In this document: positions 25,579 to 38,126 of the stretch, one piece after another
How the letters are laid out: each line of letters starts with the position of its first letter
How positions within the stretch are numbered: position 1 is the first letter of the stretch
Origin: Antitrichia curtipendula
Taxonomy: Eukaryota > Streptophyta > Bryopsida > Hypnales > Leucodontaceae
Direction: 5' to 3'
Assembly: GCA_951230915.1 (NCBI GenBank)
Contig: OX579639.1
Location: forward strand, 4,774,001-4,838,000
DNA length: 64,000 nt
The notes under the pieces: generated by a model
What the model was told of the DNA's origin: nothing
Database searches by the model: none
Seen by the model: the letters and a program-made list of their open reading frames with translations, nothing else
Translations under genes and position numbers: made by a program

Positions 25579-26103
25579 TTAACCTTTAAACCAAAAAATT
25601 GTGCAAATGTCAAAATTGTAAAGATGTACTATTCAATATGAATTAGAATAATAACTTAATGACAACTTTCAAAAATTATAAAATACGATTTCTAGATCAT
25701 ATCCATATGATTTGATCAACTATTACACTAAGCAATCATTTTTAATAGAATTTGAAATCAATGATTGAAAATTCCTTCTAAAATCCAGTACAGATTGAAT
25801 ATTTATAAATTCACAAGAATCTTTTTACTTTGAGTTTAAAATATTGAATTTTATTTATGGTGATCTTTTAAAATCTTTATTTTTTTTAATTTCTTCAAGT
25901 CATATTGAAGACTCAATTTTTGAACTAAAAAAAATAGTTTTTGAGGTCAAATATCCCTCATGAATATACCTATATTCCTTGAACTATAGAAAATTTGTAA
26001 AGAAAAGTTCTAAATGTTTGTATAGTAAAATTGTAAAAACTAACATAAAAATCTACAAATATTTAAATGGGTGAAAATGGTGCTTTAGACATTTAGGAGT
26101 TGA
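25579..26103. mobile_element. TTAA-type variant element, homologous to the ARF intron 4 insertion
   Basis: Shares ordered sequence blocks with 18,532-18,989 (CATATCCATATG, CTTGAACTATA, GTTCTAAATG against GTTTTGAATA). Begins TTAA-CCTTTAAA and ends CATTTAGGAG-TTGA, so the right TTAA is degenerate. Lies directly beside copy H. Confidence 0.45.
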
Positions 26104-26253
26104 TAATGCCACATTTTTATTTACTATTGCAAAATTCATCTAAAATATATAATAAAATAAAATTTTAAAAGTTATTTTCAGACTTGGTGAAGAAGAGGCT
26201 ACTATGATGCTAAGGTTGAGGATTTTGGTAAACAATTGAATTATGATGGAAGC

Positions 26254-26300
26254 TAAGAGCATCTTCAATGGAACCATCTTTTAAGATGGTAACATCATAA
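26254..26300. repeat. Single PIF/Harbinger-like terminus (TAA-GAGCATC)
   Basis: TAA followed by GAGCATCTTCAATGG, with an inner short inverted repeat ACCATCTT/AAGATGGT. It resembles the terminus of the MITE at 36,967, but no partner end was found, so it is a fragment. Confidence 0.3.
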
Positions 26301-26825
26301 TGAAGGGGCAACTCCAATAAACACTTCCAATGCAATCGATATTGGTCTTTCTTTATTCTTGAGTCCATCGTTCTCCTTCCTGAACCTAAGAAGTTAGCAA
26401 AAATGTGAAGGGCCCACAACTTGACTCACATTAGGAAGATTCAAAATTGTCATACTTTTCAAGCATTGTTATGAGTGCCAATAAACTAGACCTTCCATTT
26501 TTTGCATGAAAAGTCTTTTATAATGTTGAATCTTTTCCTCTCCTTTTTATAATGCAGAATATTTATTTGAGGTTTGAATTGTTGGCTTGGTATAGGATCA
26601 TTTTTTTTAATTCATTGGAATAGAATGAGGTCTACAGACCTTCTCTTGAAAATTTTGGTAATGTCCATGTTCCTAGTCATACATATGCACTAAACTTAAA
26701 TTACTAACTTTGTTGATAGTCTGATAAGTGCATGAGAATGTATGCAACAAGGCAACAAGCCCACTACTCTTGAAGGGCAATTATAGACCAAGATAATTAG
26801 CTAACCTTGTAAGGACATAGAGGCC

Positions 26826-27708
26826 AAAAAGTGGTCAATGGATGACTTTCAAGAAATGAAAAATGCACCTATTGGTCCAAAAATCAAATCATTTTTGAGT
26901 GACTACCTTGGCGATAGATTGGAGTTCCTTAAGGGTTAATTTAATTTTAAGAATGTTGCAAACCTAAAAGGGCTGTTGGATGACTTTATTGTTAATTGTA
27001 AAAACAAAGAATGCAATCATTGGTCCAATAATTGGAACATTTTGGCAACTATCTTGGTCATAGGGACCACATCTTTTTATGGTTAAGTAGTAGTGAGATC
27101 TAATATTATTTGTATTGCAAAAAAGAATGTTGGATTTTTAATTTGTTGACAAGCAAGAGCATTGGCTCTACTTGACACTATAAATTCTTTTGTTTTCTTG
27201 GAGGAAATAAAACACACATCCTAGAATAAAAGCAAGTTAAACAAATTGTCTGATTTTGATCATCCATCCATTACTCATTGACAATATTATCTAAAAATAC
27301 TAAACTTCATTCAAATATTGGTGGATCTTATATTTCTTAAAGATGATTTTGGTCATTTCATCTACATTTTCTCTTTTCTTTTAGTACTAAAGGAGACAAC
27401 TCAAAAATCAAGTAAGGTCTTGGTAATGATTCATTAAGAAAAATTTCATTGACTTAGCATGTTGTTGTTGGATACCTTTTCAAATTGGAATAAAATCATT
27501 ATTTTTATGACACGCACACAAAAAATTGTTGGATTATGATGAAATATAGCAAAATGAATAACTTAAATCTATAAAGACATGAAAGGCCTAATGGATAACT
27601 TCATTGTTAAGTGTAAAAACAAAGAATAAACCTATTGGTTCAATAATTGAAGTATTTTGGTGACTACCTTAGTCATGGGGGTTGCTTCATTCTAGGGTTA
27701 ATTATAAC
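26826..27708. repeat. Three spaced copies of a ~125-bp degenerate repeat
   Basis: Copies at about 26,826-26,945, 26,968-27,092 and 27,575-27,708 share, in order, GGATGACTTTATTGTTAA-like, AAAAACAAAGAAT, TATTGGTCCAATAATTG and TTGGTGACTACCTTGGTCAT-like blocks, ending at GGGTTAA. Neighbouring text is AT-rich and non-coding. Origin unknown. Confidence 0.5.
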
Positions 27709-29039
27709 CACCTCTAGAGATCAATTACCACAAACGTTGAAAATAGTCCCTTACATGAAGGTCAAATTCAAACATAATTTAAGTGTATTTTGAAACATCT
27801 AAAGATTTGAAATATTATGAGTGAAATGTCTAAAACATTGCAAATTCTTTCTTTTATATTACCTAATTTGGAGAATACTTAAAAAATTTGTAAAAAATTT
27901 CAAAGAGTAATTATTGACAATGGATGTTATTACTGACATAAAAACACAAGTTGTTTTATTTGACGTCCACTAAAATTTGTCTCCTAAAATCATGAAAATG
28001 TTACATAAAATACAAGCTTCTTATAGTGTAAATATAGTATGAACAAATCTTAAAATTATGTATAGATTTATTTAAAATAATTTTATCATTTAAATTTTGA
28101 CCTTGAATGATCACTCACCTCACTAGGAAAAAAATGAGGGGGGGTTGCAACTACAAAGAACAATTAGTTTTTGGGTTGCAACGGACATTTGTGACTGTTG
28201 AGAATCTGGAGACCTTCAATTGTTGTGGACATGTTGCATGTCAAATTGTAGTCGCAAAGCAAAACATGGTTGTTTTTTATTCAACAACTTACTTGGAACT
28301 TTGTTAATGAACTCTTTTGACATGGTAATTTATGTAGTATTTGTTGCCACATGAGGTTGGTCACTCAATCAATGAGTTGTGCAACTTATAGATTTTGAAA
28401 TCTACAGAATATAAAAATCTATAGATTGTAGAAATCTACAAAATGTATGAATTTTAGAATTCTGTTAGCATAATTTTTACATAAGAGTACAATTAATTAC
28501 AAGTCTTATATGTTCAACTTGATGGTACTCTTGCAACTGATATGGGACAATTGATATAAAACAATCAAAAAATGACTTTAGAAACTAGTAAGAAATAACT
28601 ACAAACCAACTAGGAAACGAATAAGAAATGACTACAAAACAACTAGGAAACGCTATTGTCATTTTACAATTGCAATTGTTGTCTAGTCATTTTCTAGTTG
28701 TTTTGTGCGTGTTCAAATCGACATGGTGGATATCATAGAGTGTAGACTAGTTTACGTTGATAACTGTGATGAATATTGGATGGAAAAAAACTCACATTCA
28801 TTCTAAATTTGAACTTTGTCACAACTCTTGTAATCCCACAATTCATTCTACGACTACTTTGTGGCTAAAACAATGTACTACTGATATAAAACAATGATGT
28901 AAAAATTTGAAGCAAAATTTGGTGCAAATAATGAGAGCTACAGTCTTAGGATAGTTGTATAGGACACTTAGTTGCATTTTAGTTGGTTGTGGTGGACACG
29001 TTTTTCTTCTAGTGCCTTCACCGGAACCGTTGTAAGCCT
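27709..29039. other. AT-rich intergenic sequence with short local repeats
   Basis: Contains small direct and inverted duplications around 28,380-28,450 and 28,570-28,700 (AACTAGGAAACG twice, with an inverted partner). No coding region is supported. Confidence 0.4.
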
Positions 29040-29972
29040 TTAATCCCTAAAGTCTTAAGGCCATTTTTGTGTTGAAAAACACTCAAAACTGCCATCTTTG
29101 TTACTTTTGCCCAATAAAACAGAGAAAATAATTTTTTAAGAATCTAACCATAGGATCTTGTACTTGACTTGTCTAAGATCATGTGATAAAAATTTAATGA
29201 AGTTTGACCATACAGATTAAAGATATTAGCATTCAAAGTTGCAAAAATAATTTTTTTTGAATTCTGGCCTACAATTTTAGATGACTTTGACCCCCATTTA
29301 TGGAATTTATTTGCAGTACACACTTTGAATTAAGAATTTATTATGTTGAAGAATTGAGTTAAAAATCTAGGGGAAAAAATTCAAAGAAAATCCACTTGAT
29401 TTTAATTCTCTAAAAATTTGTTAAATAGAAGTAAATCTAAGATTGAAAGAAGACTAAAGTGATAATACCTCTAAGATGGAACTGAAACACAATAGTCCCA
29501 ATAGTGAGATTGTTCTAGCAAGCATACTTATCCATGTCAAACATTTTTTTTGTGAAAAAATGTGAAAATTGCATTCAAAAATGAATTCTATAAGTTGTTT
29601 TTTCTTGAAGATGCTTAGCCATTGCTCGATAAACAAGATTGTCCATAACTTTTTCAGCACTAATTCAAATAGAATGAATCAAAGCTTCACATATAGACAA
29701 AATATAATATTTTAAGAAAAAAAAATTTTAATTTTAATTTTGAGTTTTTGTGATTTTTTTTTAATGCTGCCCATCGACCTCCATTTTCGGCTAATTGTGC
29801 TATAACTTTTGAAGCGGGCACCAATTGAAATAAAAATTATATTTTCATGAAGCTTATGTGTTTTTTTGCTTTATAAAAAGTTTCAAAAGATCACAATGAA
29901 TATTGAGACTGTGTGAGCCTACGCGAGGTTGCATTTTGGCCCTGGTAGGGCCAATGGGACTTTAGAGGTTAA
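29040..29972 (+). mobile_element. TTAA-type MITE family, copy C
   Basis: TTAA-TCCCTAAAGTC at the left, GGGACTTTAGAGG-TTAA at the right. Interior blocks match copy A (CTCAAAACTGCCATCT, CCATAGGATCTTGTA, GAATGAATCAAAGCTTCA, ATAACTTTTGA). About 933 bp, nearly the size of copy A. Confidence 0.65.
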
Positions 29973-30429
29973 GAACAACCAATGGAAGTTGAACATTTTG
30001 TGCTTCAAGTTGTATGCTTAAAGAGAGTCTAGTGAGCATGAAGAGAGAGAAGAACTCCACCCTACTAGTGATTGGTGTATATGAAGAATCTATTCATTGT
30101 AGAAGGGGGCATAAATAGGTATCATGTGCTTTCAACTTTGAAAATTTATAGAATATTGTGTGAGTATCAAAAAATTACAATCAACTTCAATTGGTTTCCA
30201 CATGATTAGGCTAACATGTATATCCAAAAAAACACAATTTGAACCATGCTCCTAGTAGGAGCAATGAAAGTATTGTTTCCTTTTGCTTCTACCTTAAGTT
30301 AGGAGGTGCAGATAGCAATTGAGCTCTAAAAGCATTATTGAATAAAAAAATACATTTTTCTTTTTCCAATGTACAAATTGCCTTTATTAGTGTATCAACA
30401 ATGAATATATCAAGGGGTGAATGCTTTTA

Positions 30430-30575
30430 GTGAACAATGTGGTTCTAACTTCAAATTTCATGCCTAATTCCTTGGAGGTCAAAATAAATATGAAACAACT
30501 CAAGTTAGATGCCAATTCCATTTATCTTTCAAGAAATATTTATTGAAAAATATTCCAAAGAAGCCACACACACAC
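30430..30575. repeat. Fragment of the AGGTAG element interior
   Basis: Shares with 31,310-31,440 and 36,346-36,480 the order: TTCATGCCTAATTCC, AAATATGAAACAA, GATGCCAATTCCATTT, then AAATATTTATTGAAAAAT. No termini were seen. Confidence 0.45.
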
Positions 30576-31129
30576 AATCTCCAATTTGCAAATCAATTCT
30601 AAAAGGTTTTCCTTATGGACCTTCTAACTTATCACCACTCTCATCTCAATTCTACTTTTATGAACCAAAGTGGTGTATTTCAAACACAAGCATACACTAT
30701 GGATACATGAAGTCAAGATTGAATCTGGGTGGTCATAAGCCTTGGGTGGTCCTAGGCCTTTACTGTTGAGCACTTGAGGATCAAAATTGTGGTAATTGTG
30801 AAATAGGAGGTCCTTAAAGCAACCTTTTATCAATTGAATTGCAATTTGGGGGAATTCGACTTCTTGAAGTATTTTTCAAAAAAGATTACTTTGAAGATAA
30901 AATAGAATTGACATCTAACCAAAGCCAATTCATATTATATAAAACCTTGATGGAACTAATTATGAATTTAGTAACACTTCAAAAATTCATAACAAATTCA
31001 TACTTTGTCAAAATAAAATAAAATTTCAATTGCTAACCCCATTTCTCACAATTATCTATATGTAAAAATAATCATTTAATTATATAATTCTCAACAATGA
31101 CAACAAGGCAAACCAGCCATTATGCGTAT

Positions 31130-31494
31130 CATACGATAGGAGGTTCAAAAAGCATACAGGTTCTAAAACCGACCACCTCCTCAAATGTACACTATTTGTA
31201 CACGTTTCTAAAACCAACCACGTCCTCAAATGTACACTATTTTTTTCATAGCCTTCTACAATGTACAAACAATGTACATTTGAGGAGGTGAGTGGTTTTA
31301 GAGCCCTATGCCATTTCAACTTTAGAATTTCATAACTAATCATACAAAGCTCCAAAAAATATGAAACAACTTGGGTTAGATTTGAATTCCTCTTTTCTTT
31401 CAAGAAAAGTTACTGAAAAATATTTCAAGAAGCTTCACCTCCCCAAAATTCAGTTCCAGCTCTTAAGTGTGCGAATTATGGACCTACTACCTTA
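31130..31494. mobile_element. Rearranged AGGTAG-family element with internal direct and inverted copies
   Basis: The right end CTACTACCT-TA at 31,483-31,494 and the interior match the complete copy at 36.2 kb. In the left part, CCTCAAATGTACACTATTT occurs twice as direct repeats (about 31,172 and 31,224) and once inverted near 31,270, next to TCTAAAACC/GGTTTTAGA, so the left half is locally amplified. Confidence 0.4.
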
Positions 31495-32110
31495 AACTGG
31501 GTGGGTACCAACTCCTCTTTGGAAAGGCTGCCGGTGCCTCCAGCAGTCCACCCTCCCTTCGCCTTCGCCAGTTCGCCCTATCGACAAACCCCACTGCATA
31601 TCTGCACCGAAACTGAATCGGACCCTCCACAAAATCCATTCATCCAATTTAGTAGGTCACTGCTGGAGATGCTCTCAAAGAACCAGCCACTGTACATGGA
31701 ACTGATAATAAGTCGGCTCAGATGAGTACAGTACATACGCCGGAGAGTAACGTACGGCTTACGAACAATTCAAAATACACAGCCCGCATGAGCCGAGTAT
31801 TTTAGTATTGCCGGTGGGGTAGGGTCCTGCACCAACTGTACTGGGTAATTAGTCGACAAGGCGAATACATGTCAGGCATTGTTCCCCCTGAGTGCGCTTT
31901 GTCTGCCGGTCCCCTAAACTGGAGACAGCCCCGGGCCGTGGCCCCCTCCAAGGCCTCCAAGTCTGAATGACCCGGTCCAATGCACACGCCAGTCTCCGAT
32001 TATCCGGCAAGCCGTGGTAATTTCTAATTGGATGACGAAGATCACTTTGACTATGACATCCTCCAGTGCGGAGCCAACATTACCTTGGATTTCGGTACAC
32101 ACCAATACTC
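31495..32110. other. GC-balanced island, no recognised gene
   Basis: Contains short overlapping ORFs on both strands (31,501-31,725 plus; 31,802-32,105 minus) and small palindromes around GTACAGTAC and CGTACG. No family resemblance. It may be a remnant of a former exon or a GC-rich repeat end. Confidence 0.3.
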
Positions 32111-33083
32111 TCTAGTACGAACCCTAAAATTATGTGTCTCCGAAAATCTATCCCATCAAATCATTTGGGGAATTACACCAAAAACAAGAGGGCCAAAAAA
32201 TTGAGAACTCTACCTTTTAGAAGTCCTCTTGTTTGCTATTGAAAAGTCTTCTTTTAGAAATCACGGTGCCATGACTTTTGAATTGGTGTAAACCACCCAC
32301 AAGGCAAAATAACTAAAAAAATTAAAACATGACACTTTTCAAAAGTGAACCTCTGGAATTGCAGTGAGATCTATTCCTTTGAGGTGAGTCTATCTATAAT
32401 TTGGGGGCTCAAAATTTGAGGACTTTTTTGCCTTATGGGGGAAAAGAAAAGTGCATTCCACGTCATTGGACTTTCTTGGAGACCCACGACGTCTCATTTC
32501 ATGGTGTTAATCCATTTTTCAAGGATTTTTTATTTTAGACAATCAAAATGTTTTGAAGTTTTCGCCCTTTGCCTTTGAATCCAGTCCAAACCAAGCCTTA
32601 TTCTATACAAATTCTTTTATCTTGCATTGCATGAACTTTGATTGCATATTTGATCTCAGATTACCCTTGTGCACCAACAACATGGGCTTTGTGTCATTAA
32701 TAAAGCCTTTCTTCCAATCAAGTTTTTAATCAAGTTTTTATTTGTATTTGGTTCCTTATTGTTATGTGCAAAATGGTACATGACAATATGATTTTATTCC
32801 TACATGTCTTCTTTACTATGGTTTGTCATCCACTTTGTTTGAATGAGAAGGTTTAATGTGACTCCACACTTACTATAAGATCATCAGTTGTATAGTAAAT
32901 AACCATTACATTGAACCTTGCTTGATTTTAGTTTAGTTTAAACAATATAGTACACATATATAAGAATCCATCAACATTTTATATTCAACTACTTTTTCCT
33001 TTACATTATAGAAAATTCAAGAATTAATATGAAGTTTTTCAAAACATTTAGGAAAAAACACATCTATTCTATAACTTATGCAT
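32111..33083. other. AT-rich intergenic sequence, nothing recognised
   Basis: Short words recur but no terminal repeats or coding frames could be defended. Confidence 0.4.
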
Positions 33084-33657
33084 TTGAATCTTGGGAAGTG
33101 CACTCATTGTATCTATCCCAAACCACGTGCGAACAAGTGGTGTTTAATAAACTACAATTTTAACCTAAAATTTTGAGACATGTTTAATAAAGACTACAGG
33201 TATCTATTGCCAAAATTTTCAACTCAAATGATATACAAAATGATGTCTAAAGTAGGTTGAAAAATGACCAAAAAAGGCATGTTTTTCAACTAAAATATTT
33301 ATAGAGCACACATTTTGATGACCATTACATCAATACTCAACTCAAAATGACCTTTCAATAAAAAACTATTTTTCGGAATTTTTTGTTCATTTTTTAGACA
33401 ATTTTTTCTTATATAATATAGGGGTGTGAAAGTTATTTTTCAGTTCTGCAGTATATCTATTTACTTCAAATATTTGTAACTAATTATCATTAACAAATAA
33501 ATATATCAATAATTCACAACATGAACTTTCAAAGTAGGAAAATCTATTTAAATTTTTTTTTCTTTTATTTAAATTTTACAACATAATATAGGGGGTCCAG
33601 AATTTTGTTCGCACGTGGTTTGGTATTGATACACTAAGTGCATTCCCCGAGATTTGG
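33084..33657. mobile_element. MITE with ~50-bp terminal inverted repeats
   Basis: The left terminus (about 33,086-33,135) and the reverse complement of the right terminus (about 33,608-33,655) agree at most positions. Both contain CCAAACCACGTGCGAACAA and an upstream TGCACT..TGTATC block. The interior has no ORF. No clear target duplication could be read. Confidence 0.55.
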
Positions 33658-34404
33658 ATACTCATAAATTTGGAAAATGGGTTGAGAATACATAAATAAA
33701 TAATTCAATTTTTTTTATATTCATCTTTCAAAAAATATATAAAATAGAAGATGAAATATGATGAATGAAAATTCTAAATTGCTAATAACTTTGACAAGAA
33801 ATTGAGAATTATCCACCCCAATGGTGAGAATGTATATTCTAGGAAGCAATATATAAATATATATATATATACTTTCTTTTTTTTTTAATTTGGAATTTTT
33901 TATATTTGAGCTCAAATGGACTTTGTATATTTTGCTACTTTTATAGCCCACAAAATAATAGTTACCAAAGTTACTTACCAAAATGAAATGAATCAAAACT
34001 TCACATATAGAATATTATAATAAGGAGATATCCTTTAAAAAAAATTCAAACTAGGTTGCTTAGTTCTTTAATTAGATGTTAACTTTTTCATGTATTCTTA
34101 ATTTATTTCTTCTTTAAAATTATATCACTAATATTTTATATTTTATAAAATGTTGAAAGATAAAACTTCACTTTTGTAATGAATTGAAAATCATAGCTTT
34201 CAATATTTTGGTGTCATGATCTTGCAATTGGTGAGTTTTTTCGTGTTGAAAATTTTAGAGGATATACTTCAACAAATTAAACAAGAACTTTAGCACTTAG
34301 TTATATAAAGAATGTAATAAAGACAAAAAATATAGAATTCTCTTAGAATACAATGTTTTGGAATAGCTTTTATTATTAAACACTCAAAAAACTTTAGGGA
34401 TTAT
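33658..34404 (+). mobile_element. Probable TTAA-type family fragment, copy I
   Basis: Segment 33,740-34,010 resembles copy C 29,430-29,720 (CCAATGGTGAGAATGT, TCTAGGAAGCAATAT, GAATCAAAACTTCACATATAG). A family-like right end ACTTTAGGGA-TTAT occurs at 34,391-34,404. The left end is lost, perhaps through the preceding MITE. Diverged, so boundaries are tentative. Confidence 0.35.
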
Positions 34405-36220
34405 GAACACAAAATTGAGTTCATATTAATAATAATAATAATAATTTTAATTAAAAATTAAAATTCATTGCCTTTTCTAATATCTCTTTGAGATATTTTA
34501 AAAGGTTTTTATCAAGTATCTAAACTTTAAATACAGATTGACAATACTAATCCAAACTTTGACTCATTGAGGTGTAAAATTGTTTTCATCATTGTATTTT
34601 TCCTTTACAAAAAGTTTAATTTATTACTTACGAGCTAAATTTGTAATCCTATTGTAATGCTTTTTAAAAAATGGTTTAACTCCATAATGTCATTTGTATT
34701 TTGAGCCTCCAAAATGCAAAAAATGAACACTTTTGGATCAAGATTTTTTAATGGAATTTTTGTAAAAAATGACAATTATAAAGTAAAATCTTAATTTCAC
34801 CTTCATAAAGAACACATTTAAAAAGTTTGAAATTGAAATCTTTATCATTTGTAATATCTATGCAATCAAAGTAGAAAGGTGTTTTTCTCCATTGCGTGAC
34901 CATGGGTTTATCTGAACTAAAAAAAATTGAGAAGCATTAGAGTATGTGGAATTTAGTTTGAATATTTCAATATGATGTAGATGCTTCAGTGGAGAATTAT
35001 TGCACCAAAAATTAGAATTTGAGTGCACTTCATAGAAGACTCTTACACCTTATATTACCATAATGTCTTTGTGCATGGCAAAACATGAGAAATATTAAGT
35101 TATTCATCCCAATTTTTTTTTAAATATATTTTAGAATCTAAATGACTAATTGTAGTATTCAAAACAATATCAAAATGGAGGGAAATAAAATTTAAAATAA
35201 AATTTTGATGGCCTGCAAATTAGATTTTTTTTAAATTGCCCTCAAGGCACAATTGAAGTGTTATGGTCTTACGTGTAAAAACACCTACCATGTGGCAATT
35301 CTTCACTAGCAATTCTTCAATAATTATAAGAATCAAATTTTTGAGGCCAAAACATTGGATATTTCATAGAAAATGCATCTAACTTTGTATATGTGCCCAA
35401 ATTAAATTTCCGGATTGGCAACAATAATGTGTATTCAAAAAACTAATTTGAGTACGTGAAAAAGTCAAAAGACAAACTACAACAATTGGCCCAGAGCTTA
35501 AAAAAACACAATTTGGTTTTAAATTATTTTAGAGGCTAAACCTTAAAGGAACAAGTTTTTAGCAAACAACCAATTGAAAACTCAGGTATTAATTTCCTTT
35601 ATAGTCAATTTTGAATGGATGTTTCTAAAATTTTGACATAGTTTAGCTCAAAACAATATATAATGCAAGAACATAGGGTTTATAGTCTACATGATAGTAC
35701 CAAGCATTGAATTTTCAACTATCATATAATCTTCAATTATCTACCAAACTTTGTTCACAAATACTACAACAATTGTTTTCACCAAATCTAAGTACACAAA
35801 GGACGTTGAGGACATTTAGTGTCTAATGAATGACAAAGCATCTTTTTATTTGGATGAGAAGGACAATCTCTCATCTTTGGAATTTGTGCAGAAAGGAAAT
35901 GGTCTTCAACCTCCAAATGAGTGATTCTAGTTTGCCTTTTGCTCATGATGCACACAATGACAAAATCTCTCATTTCCATGGAAACTAGCCTGTCCTTTAG
36001 GGATAAAAAATCTACGGTTTCTTAAAACCATGGATGGGAAAGTCTTGTGTTTGAACACACTCCCTTTGGAAATACATGGTGTGAACATAATATCGTTAAC
36101 CTGCGTGCAAGGGATCCCCCTTCTGCTGCCTCCAAATTCAGGAGCCCCCCACAACAATAAGCCAATGACATTCCAACGATGACAAAGCATATACAGTGCT
36201 ACCTTCTGCCAGGGGCACAT
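34405..36220. other. AT-rich intergenic sequence; weak minus-strand frames near 35.8-36.2 kb
   Basis: Contains an (AAT)n run at about 34,428-34,445. Two overlapping minus frames (35,788-35,979 and 35,927-36,220) read fairly cleanly, but the products resemble no family I know. They may be a decayed retrotransposon fragment. Confidence 0.3.
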
Positions 36221-36526
36221 TAAGGTAGTCTACTCTAAAAGTGCTCATGTTCTAAAAGTGATCATGACACAGAGTTACATTTTGCTTTCTTCAATGTACT
36301 AGCAATATACATTTCAGGACATGGTTGCTTCTAGTGACCACTGCATTTCGACTTCAAAAATTCGTAACTAATTCCACGAAGGTTCAAAAAATATGAAACG
36401 AATTGGGATAGATGCCAATTCCATTTTTTTTCCTATGAAAATTTATTGAAAATTGTTTCAAGGACTTTGGCTTCCTCAAAAAGACAAGCAGTTCTTAAAT
36501 GGTCGCTTTAAAAGCAGGCTACCTTA
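36221..36526. mobile_element. AGGTAG-terminus MITE, TA-flanked, complete short copy
   Basis: TA-AGGTAGTCTACTCTAAAAG at the left pairs imperfectly with CTTTAAAAGCAGGCTACCT-TA at the right. About 300 bp. Homologous fragments lie at 10.50, 30.43 and 31.13 kb. Confidence 0.55.
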
Positions 36527-36966
36527 TGCCTCCACCTTGGGGGAGCAAACACAGCCTGTTAACAATGTTATGAACAGCCCACTGGTAGTGCACTGAAGTT
36601 ACTACACTATTTTCCAACCTTCACTAATTTCAAATAGTGTGACTTTGGAAAATGACTGTACTGTGACAGTGTACTTTCAGGGGACATCATGTTTTTTTCC
36701 GTGGGCCAGAGGAAACCAGGAATTCCGCCTTCCAATGCTTATTCCGTAAGTCACCTCGAAGGGAGCACCGTTGTAGGTGTCGTTCGTTGATGCCATTGGT
36801 CCTCTGGTCGTTGCAACTGGGATTCTTTGGGTGTTGTCCAAATTTGGCTTTTTCCCCGATGGGAGATTGGGAGATATAATGTAAAAAAATGAATACATGT
36901 GGCCAATGCTTAGTGGCTTGTGATGGAGTAGGAAAATGTGAAAGTAGTGCCCCTTATGAGAAGTAA

Positions 36967-37326
36967 GAGCATTCACACCCGTCTTGTAAAACGGATGACT
37001 TGTTGCTACCGGCTTGCAAAATTGTCCCACCCATCTTGCATAATGGATGAACTTGTTAAGAGGTCAGGCCAGGCCAAAAGCCTTCGGTGACTTGCAAAAC
37101 CGGGCTCTTTTGCAAGCCAAAGGGCGGCTTGCAAACCGCATGAGACAAACACCTTTTGCACTTTTTCAACAAACAAGGTCTTGATCCGTGAATGTGGATG
37201 TAGCCGATTGGGTGGCGATGGCCTCTTAACAAGTTGTGGGTAGGGCGACCCTTCTTCCCTAGCTTGCAAACTGTGTTGATAGGCTTGCAAATCGGCGTGC
37301 ATTTTGTAGTACGGGTGGTGATGCTC
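36967..37326. mobile_element. PIF/Harbinger-like MITE with TAA target duplication
   Basis: Left terminus GAGCATTCACACCCGT and right terminus (reverse complement GAGCATCACCACCCGT) are inverted repeats, each flanked by TAA (36,964-36,966 and 37,327-37,329). A 3-bp TWA duplication with a GAGCATC-type end is typical of Tourist-like MITEs. Inside, the octamer CTTGCAAA and its inverse recur at least six times, so the interior is highly self-complementary. Confidence 0.7.
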
Positions 37327-37478
37327 TAACATGCCGGAATGGCAAGGGATGTTATTTATCATAATGAGCCTCTCCTTTCACATAATTGGACATGCATAAC
37401 ATTCTTCATTTTGGAATGCTAGGTTGGTCACCGCGGAAATCATTCTTTGGATTATTGTGTGAATCATTCACTTGACCT

Positions 37479-38126
37479 TTAAAATCCCAAGGTCATTTTT
37501 TGGGGGTCAAACTAACCGTTCAAAACTGCCACTTCTATTGCGTTCACCCTCCAAAAAATATTTTTTAACTTATTTTTTGAATCTAATTATATGATTTTGC
37601 CTCAAATCACTTTATCTCAACTCATGTAGTTTGACCCAATATGAATTGGTAGATATAAGCATTCAAAGTTGGATAAAAGTTCCTTTTTAATGTTGCTCTA
37701 CAATTTCAAATGAATTTGGTTGCCATTTGTGGAAAAACTTTATACCACAACTCCAAATTGATTTTTTTTTTATGTTGAAGATTTGAGTTGAAAGTCTTGA
37801 TTTTCATTCTTTAAAAAATTACTTATTGAATGAATCAATTTTTTTGATATAGACAAGATGCTTTCTATAAGAAACAATTTTTTTTTAATGATATTTTGAC
37901 TTTTTGTGATTTATTTGTGTTACCCACCGACCTCCATTTTGGACTTAAGATGGCATAACTTTTGCTTTGGGGCATCAATTGAAATAAAATTATCTTTTGA
38001 AAAAGACAATGCGTTTTCATATCTTCAAGAAAAGTTCAAAGAAATCATGATAAAAATTGAAACCGTAGGAGCCTATCCAAAACCCATTTTGTTCCTTCAA
38101 AGGAACAATGGGACTTTAGGGATTAT
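37479..38126 (+). mobile_element. TTAA-type MITE family, copy D
   Basis: Left TTAA-AATCCCAAGG, then TTCAAAACTGCCACTTCTA. Right end GGGACTTTAGGGA-TTAT. The right 150 bases are the inverted counterpart of copy B's left end. About 650 bp, shorter than copies A and C. Confidence 0.6.

Noticed and set aside
33841..33875. Regulatory TATA cluster
   Set aside because: A simple (AT)n run in intergenic repeats with no adjacent gene.
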